A stretch of DNA of 64,000 nt from Roseivirga misakiensis (GCF_001747105.1 NZ_MDGQ01000003.1:744001-808000), one strand, 5' to 3'. Shown: positions 44,006-53,180, counted from the first letter of the stretch. The notes: generated from the letters alone by a model not told the origin. Numbers and translations: made by a program.

Positions 44006-45268
44006 TTAAATGATCATTCCAGCGCCAACTGTGTCATTAGTCGAATTATCGACTAAAATAGCTGAACCCGTCAACCTATTCTTTGTATAAGCGTCCTTTA
44101 ACAATGGTTTTGTTGTTCTTAAAGTCACTCTCATGATATCATTCATTCCAATTTCAAGGTCGTCAACTTTACGATGTAAAGTATTGATATCAAGCTTATA
44201 AGCTATTTTAGTAATCATTGCTTTCACTTCATTGTTGGCGTGCAATAGTGTGAACTTTGTTCTTGGCAATGGGCTATCTTGGCTAAACCAACATAGCATA
44301 ATATCAATTTCCTGACTTGTGTCGGGCCTGTTATTATTTCTAACAATCATATCTCCCCTTCCCAAATCAATATCGTCTTCTAAAGTAACCGTTACTGACA
44401 TTGGTGAAAAGGCTTCATCTATCTCTCCGTCCATCGTATGGATACCCTTAATTTTGGAGGAAAAGCCAGAGGGCAATGCCACAACTTCATCTCCTTTTTT
44501 CAAGACACCACCAGCTACACGCCCTGCATATCCTCTAAAATCATGGTATTCATCTTGTTTTGGCCTGATTACGGTTTGTATCGGGAACCTACAATCAATG
44601 TGGTTTCTATCACTTGCAATATGTGTATTCTCTAAATTAAAGAGTAAAGTGGCTCCTTCATACCAGTCCATATTTTCGGACTTATTGACAACATTATCAC
44701 CGTGAAGTGCGCTCAAAGGCACAAACTTAATGTCTTGCACATTGAGCTTTGAAGCAAATGATTCATAATCAGATTTTATTTTTTCAAATACTTCCTCACT
44801 ATAATCAACCAAGTCCATCTTATTAATACAGACTATCAAATGTGGTATCTGAAGTAGGGAAGCAATAAAACTATGTCGACAAGTCTGTTCTACAATTCCA
44901 CGGCGTGCATCAATCAGTATTAATGCTAGGTTGGCAGTAGATGCACCAGTAACCATATTTCTGGTATACTGAATATGACCTGGTGTATCGGCAATTATAA
45001 ACTTGCGTTTAGGAGTGGCAAAATACCTATATGCTACATCTATGGTTATTCCTTGCTCTCGCTCATCGCGTAGACCATCAGTCAATAATGCGAGATCCGT
45101 ATGATCTAAACCCCGTTTTTTACTTGAGTTCTCAACTTGGCTTAATTGATCCTCGAAAATAGACTTACTATCATAAAGCAACCTTCCAATCAAAGTACTT
45201 TTTCCGTCATCTACACTTCCAGCAGTTGTAAACCGTAGAAGTTCCATGTTCAAATAAGTATTATCCAT
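44006..45268 (-). CDS. cysN: Sulfate adenylyltransferase large (GTPase) subunit CysN
   Basis: A 420-residue GTPase subunit of ATP sulfurylase. The P-loop GSVDDGKSTLIGRLL is near residue 17, DVAYRYF and DTPGHIQYTRNM (G3) near residue 93, and NKMDLVDYS (G4) near 148. GTP hydrolysis drives APS formation by the CysD partner. Its ATG overlaps the cysD stop by one base, so the subunits are probably made together. No APS kinase is fused at the C-terminus; that activity is encoded separately by cysC. Confidence 0.96.
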   Translation of the reverse strand: MDNTYLNMELLRFTTAGSVDDGKSTLIGRLLYDSKSIFEDQLSQVENSSKKRGLDHTDLALLTDGLRDEREQGITIDVAYRYFATPKRKFIIADTPGHIQYTRNMVTGASTANLALILIDARRGIVEQTCRHSFIASLLQIPHLIVCINKMDLVDYSEEVFEKIKSDYESFASKLNVQDIKFVPLSALHGDNVVNKSENMDWYEGATLLFNLENTHIASDRNHIDCRFPIQTVIRPKQDEYHDFRGYAGRVAGGVLKKGDEVVALPSGFSSKIKGIHTMDGEIDEAFSPMSVTVTLEDDIDLGRGDMIVRNNNRPDTSQEIDIMLCWFSQDSPLPRTKFTLLHANNEVKAMITKIAYKLDINTLHRKVDDLEIGMNDIMRVTLRTTKPLLKDAYTKNRLTGSAILVDNSTNDTVGAGMII

Positions 45269-46173
45269 TAAAAATAACCCTCCTTTTTACGGTCTTCCAT
45301 TGATGTTTCTGAACGTTTATCGTCCGCTCTGTTTCCTCTTTCAGTTTGTCTGGCAGCAGCAACTTCAGCTACAATTTTCTCTAGTGTATCCGCATCCGAC
45401 TCATCGCCTCCTGTAATGGTTATGTCACCCAGAGTTCTAAATCTGATCTTCTTATTTACAACTTCTTCACCTTCTCTGAGTGTTATAAACTCAGAATTTG
45501 GTAGCCAAGTACCTCCTCTTCTGATAACATCACGCTGGTGAGCAATATAGAGAGACGGTATGGCAATACCCTCTGATAAAATATACTGCCAAACATCCAT
45601 TTCAGTCCAATTACTGATTGGAAATACTCGAAAATGCTCACCGAAGTTCTTCTTCCCATTGAATATGTTCCAGAGTTCAGGTCGTTGGTTTTTGGGATCC
45701 CATTGACCGAAATCATCGCGATGAGAAAAGAACCTTTCTTTAGCACGAGCCTTTTCTTCATCTCTACGCGCACCCCCCATCAACGCATCAAAACCATTTT
45801 CTTCTATCGCATCTAGTAAGGTGGTAATCTGCAACCAGTTTCTAGAGGCATCTTTCCCTGATTCTTCTCGAACTCTTCCTTGATCTATTGATTTCTGAAC
45901 TGAGGCGACGACAAGGTCAACTTTTAATTCATTGACAAGATTATCTCTAAACTCAATTGTTTCTGGAAAATTATGCCCAGTATCAATATGTACGAGTGGA
46001 AAAGGCACTCTAGCTGGCCAAAAAGCTTTTCTAGCAAGGTGCGTAACTACGATTGAATCTTTGCCACCAGAAAAGAGAATACCAGGTTTCTCAAACTGTG
46101 CAAAGACTTCTCTTATCACATAAATTGCTTCTGATTCAAGCTCTTTTAAATGAGTTAAATTATATCTCGACAT
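45268..46173 (-). CDS. cysD: Sulfate adenylyltransferase small subunit CysD
   Basis: A 301-residue PP-loop enzyme that makes adenosine 5'-phosphosulfate from ATP and sulfate. The pyrophosphatase loop SGGKDS is at residues 35-40, HIDTGHNFPET near residue 66 and MGGARRDEEKARAKER near 130 are hallmarks of CysD. The C-terminal GNRADDKRSETSMEDRKKEGYF region is typical. It overlaps cysC by 14 bases and cysN by one base. Confidence 0.97.
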   Translation of the reverse strand: MSRYNLTHLKELESEAIYVIREVFAQFEKPGILFSGGKDSIVVTHLARKAFWPARVPFPLVHIDTGHNFPETIEFRDNLVNELKVDLVVASVQKSIDQGRVREESGKDASRNWLQITTLLDAIEENGFDALMGGARRDEEKARAKERFFSHRDDFGQWDPKNQRPELWNIFNGKKNFGEHFRVFPISNWTEMDVWQYILSEGIAIPSLYIAHQRDVIRRGGTWLPNSEFITLREGEEVVNKKIRFRTLGDITITGGDESDADTLEKIVAEVAAARQTERGNRADDKRSETSMEDRKKEGYF

Positions 46174-47014
46174 TCGCCTTTAACACAATTTTAGGTTCAA
46201 CATAGTCAAATAGTTCTTTCAGGAGCTCACCACTTTCTACTTCATTTGTCTTTAACACAATATCAGGTTTCGTTGGCTTTTCAAAAGGTGAATCTATTCC
46301 CGTGAAGTTTTTAATCTTGCCCTGCCTTGCCTTTTCATACAAACCTTTCACGTCACGTTGTTCGCATACTTCAAGCGGACAATCCACAAAAACTTCAACA
46401 AATCGATCTTCTCCTACCAATTCCTTCACCAATGCCCTATCCTTTGCAAAGGGAGAAACAAAAGCACATAGTACAACTACACCAGCATCGAGAAATAAGT
46501 TAGCCACTTCCCCGATTCGTCTGATATTTTCTACACGGTCCTCTTCGGTAAAAGTCAAATCTTTACAAAGACCTCCTCTAACGTTGTCGCCATCTAAAAT
46601 GTAAGTTTTAACTTTCTCTGAGTACAATTTCGCCTCAAGCAAATTAGCCATGGTCGATTTACCCGAACCTGAAAGACCTGTAAACCATACCAAAAGAGGT
46701 TTTTGTTTCATTAACGACTCTCTTTGGGTTTGATCAATTTTAAAGTGCTGCTCGACTATGTTTTCAGAGGGCGTGAGCTTAACTCTCTGTCTATTTCTTC
46801 TTTCTTGAATTCGATCAATTCCAAAGTTGACCTTATACCAAATCCTTTCGTGGAAATAGTATAATATCATTTTGGTAACAATCTCTGCTGCGCCGATTTT
46901 CAAACCGGTTGCAGGGTCACCTGATATCAGCCATGCCAAGAGCATAGTGTCGATTGTGCCGACAATTCGCCAAGTAACTGCTTTAGCGAGGTGTCTTAAT
47001 CTACTATTTGCCAT
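46160..47014 (-). CDS. cysC: APS kinase CysC with an N-terminal DUF2061 membrane domain
   Basis: A 284-residue fusion. Residues 1-65 are a DUF2061-type domain with two hydrophobic segments (KAVTWRIVGTIDTM, then a second around 38-55 ending in FHERIW). Residues 105-280 are APS kinase: the P-loop GLSGSGKST at 113-121, LDGDNVRGGLCKDLTF near residue 140, and NFTGIDSPFEKP near 236. The kinase makes PAPS, the sulfate donor. The DUF2061 part suggests membrane association, which is not needed for classic CysC. It is the first gene of the cys operon, with 53 bases to the divergent ccmB start. Confidence 0.93.
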   Translation of the reverse strand: MANSRLRHLAKAVTWRIVGTIDTMLLAWLISGDPATGLKIGAAEIVTKMILYYFHERIWYKVNFGIDRIQERRNRQRVKLTPSENIVEQHFKIDQTQRESLMKQKPLLVWFTGLSGSGKSTMANLLEAKLYSEKVKTYILDGDNVRGGLCKDLTFTEEDRVENIRRIGEVANLFLDAGVVVLCAFVSPFAKDRALVKELVGEDRFVEVFVDCPLEVCEQRDVKGLYEKARQGKIKNFTGIDSPFEKPTKPDIVLKTNEVESGELLKELFDYVEPKIVLKANVEI

Positions 47015-47041
47015 TCGATCATTTAGGTATCAAGTTATCAT

Positions 47042-47049
47042 CAAACCTA
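47042..47049 (-). promoter_or_regulatory. -7 box candidate for the cysC operon
   Basis: The minus strand reads TAGGTTTG, matching TAnnTTTG, about 28 bases before the cysC ATG in the short divergent gap with ccmB. A TTTG is found 14 bases further upstream (47067-47064), closer than the usual spacing, so the -33 element is doubtful. Confidence 0.35.
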
Positions 47050-47067
47050 ATATATTTACCATCCAAA

Positions 47068-47736
47068 ATGAAGGACTCGGCAATAATCACGCTCATTAAA
47101 AAAGAATTCTTATCGGAATGGAGGCAGCGGTATGCGCTGAATGGCATTGTCCTTTATTTAGCTTCAACAATTTTTGTTTGCTACATGAGCTTTGGTCTCA
47201 AAACTGGGACTTTAAACGGACCAACTTGGAACGCTTTGCTCTGGATAGTCCTCTTGTTTACGGCAACAAATGCTGTAGCAAAGAGCTTCATTCAAGAATC
47301 AACTGGAAGGCTATTGTATTTCTATTCGATCGCCAAGGCAGAGTCTATAATTATCTCTAAAACGATCTATTATTCGTTGCTATTGATCGTAATGGCAATA
47401 ATTGGCCTGTTTTTTTACAGTATTGTTATGGGCAACCCTATTCAAGATTGGCCTATGTACCTCTTAATTATGGTTCTTGGATCGATCGGGCTTGCCTCAG
47501 CACTCACCATGGTATCGGGTATTGCATCGAAGGCTCCTAATAGCACATCGCTCATGGCTATTATGAGTTTCCCAGCCATTATCCCCATGCTCTTGGTGAT
47601 TATAAAAACCTCAAAAAGCGCTATGGATGGCATAGATAGATCGGTATATATGAATCAAGTGTTGGTACTAGTCGCCATAAATGCCATTATCATTGCTGTA
47701 TCTTATATGCTATTCCCTTATCTTTGGCGCAGCTAA
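47068..47736 (+). CDS. ccmB: Heme exporter protein CcmB
   Basis: A 222-residue membrane protein with about six transmembrane helices, the permease part of the CcmAB complex of cytochrome c maturation system I. FLSEWRQRYALNGIVLY at the start and LWIVLLFTATNAVAKSFIQES near residue 60 fit CcmB. A longer frame starts with TTG at 47008, overlapping cysC, but the ATG at 47068 gives the usual N-terminus. The CcmA ATPase gene is not adjacent. ccmC follows 68 bases later on the same strand. Confidence 0.88.
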   Translation: MKDSAIITLIKKEFLSEWRQRYALNGIVLYLASTIFVCYMSFGLKTGTLNGPTWNALLWIVLLFTATNAVAKSFIQESTGRLLYFYSIAKAESIIISKTIYYSLLLIVMAIIGLFFYSIVMGNPIQDWPMYLLIMVLGSIGLASALTMVSGIASKAPNSTSLMAIMSFPAIIPMLLVIIKTSKSAMDGIDRSVYMNQVLVLVAINAIIIAVSYMLFPYLWRS

Positions 47737-47804
47737 ATGACGGCAGGTTGGGTATAGTCCAGCGAAACCCGTTTTACATATCAAAGGGGCCATAAAAGTC
47801 TGTT

Positions 47805-48470
47805 ATGAAAAAAGTCTGGTGGAAAGTATTAGCGGTAGCCTTAGTCTTGTACACAATCATTAGTGGGCTATTATTAGATGTTCCAAGATTGTCGATTTTG
47901 AATGAGACCATTCGTAACCTACATTTCCACGTACCTATGTGGTTCGGCATGATCATAATGCTTACCGGGTCTGTAGTTTACGCTGTTAAATATCTCCGTA
48001 CTGGCAAGATAGACTTCGATATGAAATCAGTAGAATTAGCCAAGGCAGGTATACTATTTTGTATTCTAGGGCTGTTAACTGGCATGTTGTGGGCAAAATT
48101 TACTTGGTCTGAATGGTGGAGCGGTGACCCTAAGCAAAATGGTGCTGCTATCTGCTTATTGATTTACCTGGCATATTTGGTGCTTCGCAACTCACTTCAA
48201 GATGAACAGCAGCGAGCTAGAATAAGTAGTATCTGGGGCATTTTTGCTTTTGCGGCCATGATCCCTCTACTATTTATACTACCTAGAATGGCCGATAGCT
48301 CCCTACACCCTGGTAATGGTGGTAACCCCGCACTAAATTTCTTCGACTCAGACGATAAGTTAAAAATGGTCTTGTACCCTGCCGTAATCGGTTGGACTTT
48401 AATAGGCGTTTGGTTGGCTGAATTGAGAGTACGATACAAAAGAATTGAAAAGGCAACAGAAGAAGATTAA
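47805..48470 (+). CDS. ccmC: Cytochrome c maturation protein CcmC
   Basis: A 221-residue protein with six predicted transmembrane helices of the CcmC/CcsA family. The tryptophan-rich WWD-type segment is WAKFTWSEWWSGDPKQNG near residue 105, which binds heme at the periplasmic face, and conserved His residues occur in NLHFHVPMW near residue 47 and in the Ser-Leu-His-Pro stretch near 165. CcmC loads heme onto CcmE. It lies one base before the small CcmD-like gene. Confidence 0.92.
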   Translation: MKKVWWKVLAVALVLYTIISGLLLDVPRLSILNETIRNLHFHVPMWFGMIIMLTGSVVYAVKYLRTGKIDFDMKSVELAKAGILFCILGLLTGMLWAKFTWSEWWSGDPKQNGAAICLLIYLAYLVLRNSLQDEQQRARISSIWGIFAFAAMIPLLFILPRMADSSLHPGNGGNPALNFFDSDDKLKMVLYPAVIGWTLIGVWLAELRVRYKRIEKATEED

Positions 48471-48471
48471 G

Positions 48472-48753
48472 ATGAAGAAAGTAATATTAGCGCTGTTTTT
48501 GGCATTTAGCATGCCTGCTTTTGCTCAAGACATCAGTGAACTGAAAACAGGCGAGAAGTATGAAATTAAGGATGACGACTACACGAACAAGGATGTAGAT
48601 ATGGCTGACAAAATGCGCGAAAATGGAAAAATCTATGTCGTGGTTGGTGTCATTACGATCATCTTTATTGGCATTACTGCTTATGCCATTTCAATAGACC
48701 GAAAACTATCCAAAATTGAGAAGGAGGTTTTCAAGGAAAAGGTTAATTCTTAG
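48472..48753 (+). CDS. Small CcmD-like membrane protein
   Basis: A 93-residue protein with a signal-like N-terminus (KKVILALFLAFSMPAFAQ), a short charged, acidic stretch (about 20-50), and one transmembrane helix (about 53-73) followed by a lysine-rich tail. Size, single helix and position between ccmC and ccmE fit CcmD, which helps release holo-CcmE from CcmC. The extra signal peptide is unlike E. coli CcmD, so the match rests on context. The ATG at 48472 is preferred; a longer frame starting at 48445 overlaps ccmC. Confidence 0.65.
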   Translation: MKKVILALFLAFSMPAFAQDISELKTGEKYEIKDDDYTNKDVDMADKMRENGKIYVVVGVITIIFIGITAYAISIDRKLSKIEKEVFKEKVNS

Positions 48754-48765
48754 GCGTTTGTGTCT

Positions 48766-48773
48766 TACTTTTG
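48766..48773 (+). promoter_or_regulatory. -7 box candidate upstream of ccmE
   Basis: TACTTTTG followed by C matches TAnnTTTG and lies 26 bases before the ccmE ATG. No TTTG occurs at the -33 spacing. A good ribosome-binding site (AAAGGAG) follows at 48786-48792. Confidence 0.3.
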
Positions 48774-48799
48774 CCCATGTAAACTAAAGGAGAAAGATC

Positions 48800-49198
48800 A
48801 TGAAAAAGTCTAGTCTAATTGGTATCGTTGTCATAGCCATTGCTATAGCGGTAATCATCTCAACCTCTAGTAGTGCAAGTTCATATGTGACCTTCGACGA
48901 GGCCTATGCACTCTCTGAAAATGGAAAGTCAAGCTCAATTCATGTGGTAGGTGAACTTAAAAAGAATAGTGCGGGAGAAATTATTGGCGTAAGACCTAGC
49001 CAGGACCGATTGTCGGTGGAGTTTATTCTTGTAGATGACAATCAAAAAGAACAATCCGTATTCCTGAATAGCCCAATGCCTTCGGACTTGTTGGAATCTG
49101 ATAAAGTAGTTGTGATTGGTGCTTATAGAAACAACCAATTCATGGCGGATAAGGTATTGCTTAAATGCCCGTCCAAATACGAAGAAACATCACTCTAG
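48800..49198 (+). CDS. ccmE: Heme chaperone CcmE, CxxxY variant
   Basis: A 132-residue periplasmic heme chaperone anchored by an N-terminal helix (about 5-22). The OB-fold body includes ASSYVTFDEA near residue 27, HVVGELKKN near 48 and GVRPS near 63. In E. coli a His in an HxxxY motif binds heme covalently; here the motif is Cys123-Pro-Ser-Lys-Tyr127, so the ligand position is a Cys. CxxxY CcmE proteins are known from some archaea and sulfate reducers. The ribosome-binding site AAAGGAG precedes the ATG by seven bases. Confidence 0.9.
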   Translation: MKKSSLIGIVVIAIAIAVIISTSSSASSYVTFDEAYALSENGKSSSIHVVGELKKNSAGEIIGVRPSQDRLSVEFILVDDNQKEQSVFLNSPMPSDLLESDKVVVIGAYRNNQFMADKVLLKCPSKYEETSL

Positions 49199-49259
49199 AA
49201 CGCTGAAGTAAATTTTCAGATAGTCTATTGCTCTTTACTTGAAATAAAACAAAGAACTA

Positions 49260-51824
49260 TTGAATCCGGAACCTCAAACCTTACATCTTGGAATAGGAAA
49301 CGCAGGTCACCTCTTTGTGATTATTTCCTTTATCTCTTCAATCCTAGCCTCATTTGCCTACGGCAAGGCCGCTGTAAATAATGAAATCGGCAAAGCACCT
49401 TGGGTCAGTTTCGGTAGAAAAGTATTTATAGCGCATGGGTTGGCCGTAATCGCTACGGTAGTTGTGCTGTTTCTGATTATATACAATCACTATTTCGAGT
49501 ACCACTACGCTTGGAGTCACTCTTCCGTAAACCTAGCGGTTCATTACATGATAGCGTGTTTTTGGGAAGGACAGGAAGGAAGTTTCTTGATTTGGACACT
49601 CTGGAATGCACTTTTAGGCTTTGTTCTAATCGGAACGAATAAAAAATGGGAGGCACCAGTGATGACGATTTTCTCGTTAGTTCAGGCCTTTCTAACGTCT
49701 ATGATTTTAGGCGTTGTCTTTGGAGATTTTAAACTGGGTAGTTCGCCTTTCATATTAATGAGAGATGTAATGCCGGATATTGAGTTTCTCATTAACCCGA
49801 ATTTCGTACCAGAAGACGGCACAGGTCTAAATCCACTTTTACAGAACTATTGGATGGTTATCCATCCACCACTCACATTCCTTGGCTTTGCGCTTACCTT
49901 AGTACCATTCTCGTTTTGTTTGGCTGGCCTTTGGCGAAGGGATTTCACTGATTGGATCAGGCCTGCTTTACCTTGGACAATCCTTGGTGGTGTGGTGCTC
50001 GGTACGGCAATAATCATGGGTGCTTATTGGGCTTATGAAACGCTAAATTTTGGCGGTTATTGGAACTGGGACCCTGTGGAAAATGCCGTTTATGTGCCAT
50101 GGCTCGTCTTAATTGCGAGTATGCACACTATGATCGTGTACAAGAAAAGTGAAACAGCACTAAAGACATCTATAGTGCTGGTAATTTCGACTTTCTTGTT
50201 GATTCTATATGCTACCTTCCTCACCCGAAGTGGTATCTTAGGCAATACTTCAGTTCACTCCTTCACCGATCTCGGTTTGTCTGGACAGTTACTCATTTAT
50301 ATGTTCTTCTTCATCATCGGGAGTATAGCATTATCGATTATTAGATGGAAAGAGATTCCGACTTCGGAAAAAGAAGCAACCACTTACTCAAGAGAGTTTT
50401 GGATTTTCATTGGTGCACTCACACTCTGTTTGATGTCTTTTCAGGTTATTGTACCAACGTCGTTCCCAGTGATCAATAAAATCGTTGAAGGCCTTGGGGG
50501 AATATCCTCATTAGCACCACCAGCCAATCAAATCGAGTTTTATTCTCAATGGCAACTTTGGTTTGCAGTGGGTATAGCGATCCTTTCGGGTACGGGTCAA
50601 TTTTTCTATTGGAGGAAGATGGATCGAGAAAAGCTAAAAGCGGCTATGGCTGCGCCAATACTGATATCACTAATACTTTCAGCGGCAATTTTTACAATCC
50701 AAAAAATATTCGAACCGACTTACATTTTACTATTAGTGGCAAGTACCTATTCGGTTGTTTCCAACGGTAAAATATTACTTGGCCTACTTAAAAGTAAAAG
50801 CTATAAGCTAACTGGGGGTTCTGTAGCACACATTGGTATAGCAATGATGCTCATCGGCATTATGTTTTCTGAAGGTTATTCGAGAATTATTTCTCAAAAC
50901 ACCACTCAGATTTCAGATGACCTAACGGAAAAAGACAATAGCGAAAACATCATCCTTTTTCTAAACGATCCTAAAGTGAGGGCTGGTTATCAATTGCTCT
51001 ACAAGAACGAAGGGATGCGTTCAGAAGATGTCCCAGGTTATATCAACAAATCTCTTCTTAGAGATACTCAAGATCCACACTATAAAGTAGCCGTCAAGCC
51101 AATTGTAGTGGATGGAAAGACTTACGCTCAACCTGAAGACACTTTATACTTCAGAACGCCAGAAAACACTTATCATGAAATAGAATTTACTTCATTAGAA
51201 TCTGGCAAGAAATTCACGCGTTTTCCGAGAATTCAAAAAAATGAGACTATGGGAAGGCCAGTGCAATCTCCTTCCATCGAAAAGCAATGGAATAGAGATT
51301 TATATACTTTCGTTCAACTTCAAAATGATTTCGAAGAAGAATATACAGAATGGAGTGAAAAAGAAATTATTCGTTTAGACTCTATCGGTCAGCGCTTTTT
51401 TATCAATGATTATGTAGCAGAGTACCAAGGTTTCGAAAGAATCCCAAGAATAAGGTTTGCCGACCTTGGGCCTAACGATATTGCGGTTAGAGCCAATATT
51501 GTGGTATTTGCCGAAAATGGAATCCAGCACCTAATTCAGCCCATATTTGCTATTGTAAACTACGACATTGATCCAGGTAGACCTTTTGAGCTCAATCAAG
51601 AAATTGCAGCACGTGTCCGCTTCGAAAACATCAATCCAGATGACGATACCATTGAAATTGCTGTTCAGACCACCCAGAAAGATTGGGTTATCGTTCAAAT
51701 TGTAGAAAAACCACATATCAATATATTGTGGATAGGTACTATCATCATGATCATCGGTTTTATCATCGCCACTCGCCGACGCTATGTAGAGTTTATAAAG
51801 ATGCGTGATAAAGGAATGGCCTAG
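49260..51824 (+). CDS. ccmF: Cytochrome c heme lyase CcmF
   Basis: An 854-residue heme-lyase component with about fifteen transmembrane helices. The WWD-type segment is GGYWNWDPVENAVYVPW near residue 265, with HPPLTFLGFA near residue 202 and AYWAYETLNF preceding. A large periplasmic region follows at about 560-810, and a last helix near 820-840. It transfers heme from holo-CcmE to apocytochrome. The start is TTG at 49260: an in-frame TAA is five codons upstream and no ATG precedes the first helix. It is the last ccm gene; ccmG and ccmH are not adjacent. Confidence 0.93.
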   Translation: MNPEPQTLHLGIGNAGHLFVIISFISSILASFAYGKAAVNNEIGKAPWVSFGRKVFIAHGLAVIATVVVLFLIIYNHYFEYHYAWSHSSVNLAVHYMIACFWEGQEGSFLIWTLWNALLGFVLIGTNKKWEAPVMTIFSLVQAFLTSMILGVVFGDFKLGSSPFILMRDVMPDIEFLINPNFVPEDGTGLNPLLQNYWMVIHPPLTFLGFALTLVPFSFCLAGLWRRDFTDWIRPALPWTILGGVVLGTAIIMGAYWAYETLNFGGYWNWDPVENAVYVPWLVLIASMHTMIVYKKSETALKTSIVLVISTFLLILYATFLTRSGILGNTSVHSFTDLGLSGQLLIYMFFFIIGSIALSIIRWKEIPTSEKEATTYSREFWIFIGALTLCLMSFQVIVPTSFPVINKIVEGLGGISSLAPPANQIEFYSQWQLWFAVGIAILSGTGQFFYWRKMDREKLKAAMAAPILISLILSAAIFTIQKIFEPTYILLLVASTYSVVSNGKILLGLLKSKSYKLTGGSVAHIGIAMMLIGIMFSEGYSRIISQNTTQISDDLTEKDNSENIILFLNDPKVRAGYQLLYKNEGMRSEDVPGYINKSLLRDTQDPHYKVAVKPIVVDGKTYAQPEDTLYFRTPENTYHEIEFTSLESGKKFTRFPRIQKNETMGRPVQSPSIEKQWNRDLYTFVQLQNDFEEEYTEWSEKEIIRLDSIGQRFFINDYVAEYQGFERIPRIRFADLGPNDIAVRANIVVFAENGIQHLIQPIFAIVNYDIDPGRPFELNQEIAARVRFENINPDDDTIEIAVQTTQKDWVIVQIVEKPHINILWIGTIIMIIGFIIATRRRYVEFIKMRDKGMA

Positions 51825-51890
51825 TAAATCCTTTTTAATAGATTCTGACCTTTGTTTTTCCTAATTTGAGTATTCTTCAAATGGACTCAA

Positions 51891-53180
51891 ATGAACAATC
51901 GACGATCTTTTATTCGTAAATCGTTCCTGACGGCAGGGACGCTTTCTTTAAGCACCCTTTTTAAAAAGTCTCTTGCGGAGGATATTGCCGATGCCTTCCA
52001 AAGTCTTCAACAACTAGACCCTGCTGCCGCAGCACAAGACGAAGATTTATGGGCAAGAATACAGCAAGCTTACACTACTTCCACTTCGATCATTAACCTA
52101 AATAATGGCGGTGTGAGCCCTCAACCTAAAGTTGTACAAGATGCCGCTAATCGGTACTATACCTATGCCAATGAAGCTCCGTCCTATTATATGTGGAGAA
52201 TTCTAGACCAAGGTAGAGAACCGTTGCGCGCCAAACTTGCTGCGCTAGGCGGTGTTAGTCCAGATGAAATTGCCATCAACAGAAATACGACTGAAGCTAT
52301 TAATACTGTAATCTTCGGCTTGGACTTAAAAGCTGGTGATGAGGTAGTTCTAACCAAATACGATTATCCTAATATGATTAATGCTTGGAAGCAGCGGGAG
52401 CGACGAGACGGTATTGTACTCAAATGGTTGGACTTTGACATGCCTATTAATACGGATGAAGAGGTCATCCAACAATTTACCGCAGCCATAAGTCCTAGGA
52501 CCAAAGTATTTCATATCACACACATGATCAATTGGACTGGACACATTATGCCGGTAAAGGAACTCTGCGACATAGCAAAGAAGAATGAAATTCTGTCCGT
52601 GGTAGATGGTGCTCATACTTTTGGTCACTTAGATTTTAAAATTTCCGACCTCAATTGTGACTTCTTTGGCACCAGTTTACACAAATGGCTCTGCGCTCCC
52701 TTTGGTACTGGCTTATTATATATAAGGAAGGAAAAGATCAAAGAGGTATGGCCGCTACTGGCTTCACCAGAAGATCAGCAAGAAAACATTAGAAAATTTG
52801 AAAATATCGGTACTCGATCGTTTGCTATAGAACAAGCAATTGGATCGGCTATAGACTTCCATCTTGCTATTGGGCCAGCCAGAAAAGAGGCTCGACTAAA
52901 GTATCTAAAGCAATTCTGGGTAGATCAGGTTAAGGATGTAGATAAAGTTAAATTCTATACCAGTACCAATCCCCAGTTTAGCGGAGCACTATTTAACTTT
53001 GGTATTGATGGCATGGATGCTAGCCCAGTGCATAATTCACTATTTAGAACCCATAAAATACATACCAGTCCTATAAAATGGGAAAAGGTAAATGGCCCAA
53101 GAATTACTCCACATGTCTATACTAAAAAGTATGACTTGGAAAGGTTGGTGGAAGCCATTAATATAGTTGCAAAGCAATAG
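51891..53180 (+). CDS. Exported class V aminotransferase-fold PLP enzyme
   Basis: A 429-residue protein of the NifS/isopenicillin N epimerase-like class V group. The N-terminus carries a Tat-type signal (NRRSFIRKS, then a hydrophobic run to about residue 27). INLNNGGVSPQP near 68, RNTTEAINTV near 126, VVDGAHTFGH near 239 with the PLP Asp, and the Schiff-base Lys265 in TSLHKWLCAPFGTG define the fold. Its reaction is unknown; relatives act as epimerases, desulfurases or lyases. An exported PLP enzyme would need its cofactor inserted before export, which fits the Tat route. It lies five codons or fewer from the next gene. Confidence 0.8.
   Translation: MNNRRSFIRKSFLTAGTLSLSTLFKKSLAEDIADAFQSLQQLDPAAAAQDEDLWARIQQAYTTSTSIINLNNGGVSPQPKVVQDAANRYYTYANEAPSYYMWRILDQGREPLRAKLAALGGVSPDEIAINRNTTEAINTVIFGLDLKAGDEVVLTKYDYPNMINAWKQRERRDGIVLKWLDFDMPINTDEEVIQQFTAAISPRTKVFHITHMINWTGHIMPVKELCDIAKKNEILSVVDGAHTFGHLDFKISDLNCDFFGTSLHKWLCAPFGTGLLYIRKEKIKEVWPLLASPEDQQENIRKFENIGTRSFAIEQAIGSAIDFHLAIGPARKEARLKYLKQFWVDQVKDVDKVKFYTSTNPQFSGALFNFGIDGMDASPVHNSLFRTHKIHTSPIKWEKVNGPRITPHVYTKKYDLERLVEAINIVAKQ

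Noticed and set aside
44319-44705. Plus-strand open frame of 128 codons over cysN
   Set aside because: It is opposite to a highly conserved GTPase gene; its translation looks like the low-complexity shadow of that gene.
51862-51868. TAATTTG near the class V aminotransferase start
   Set aside because: It has one base fewer than the TAnnTTTG box, and the nearest TTTG is too close to be a -33 element.
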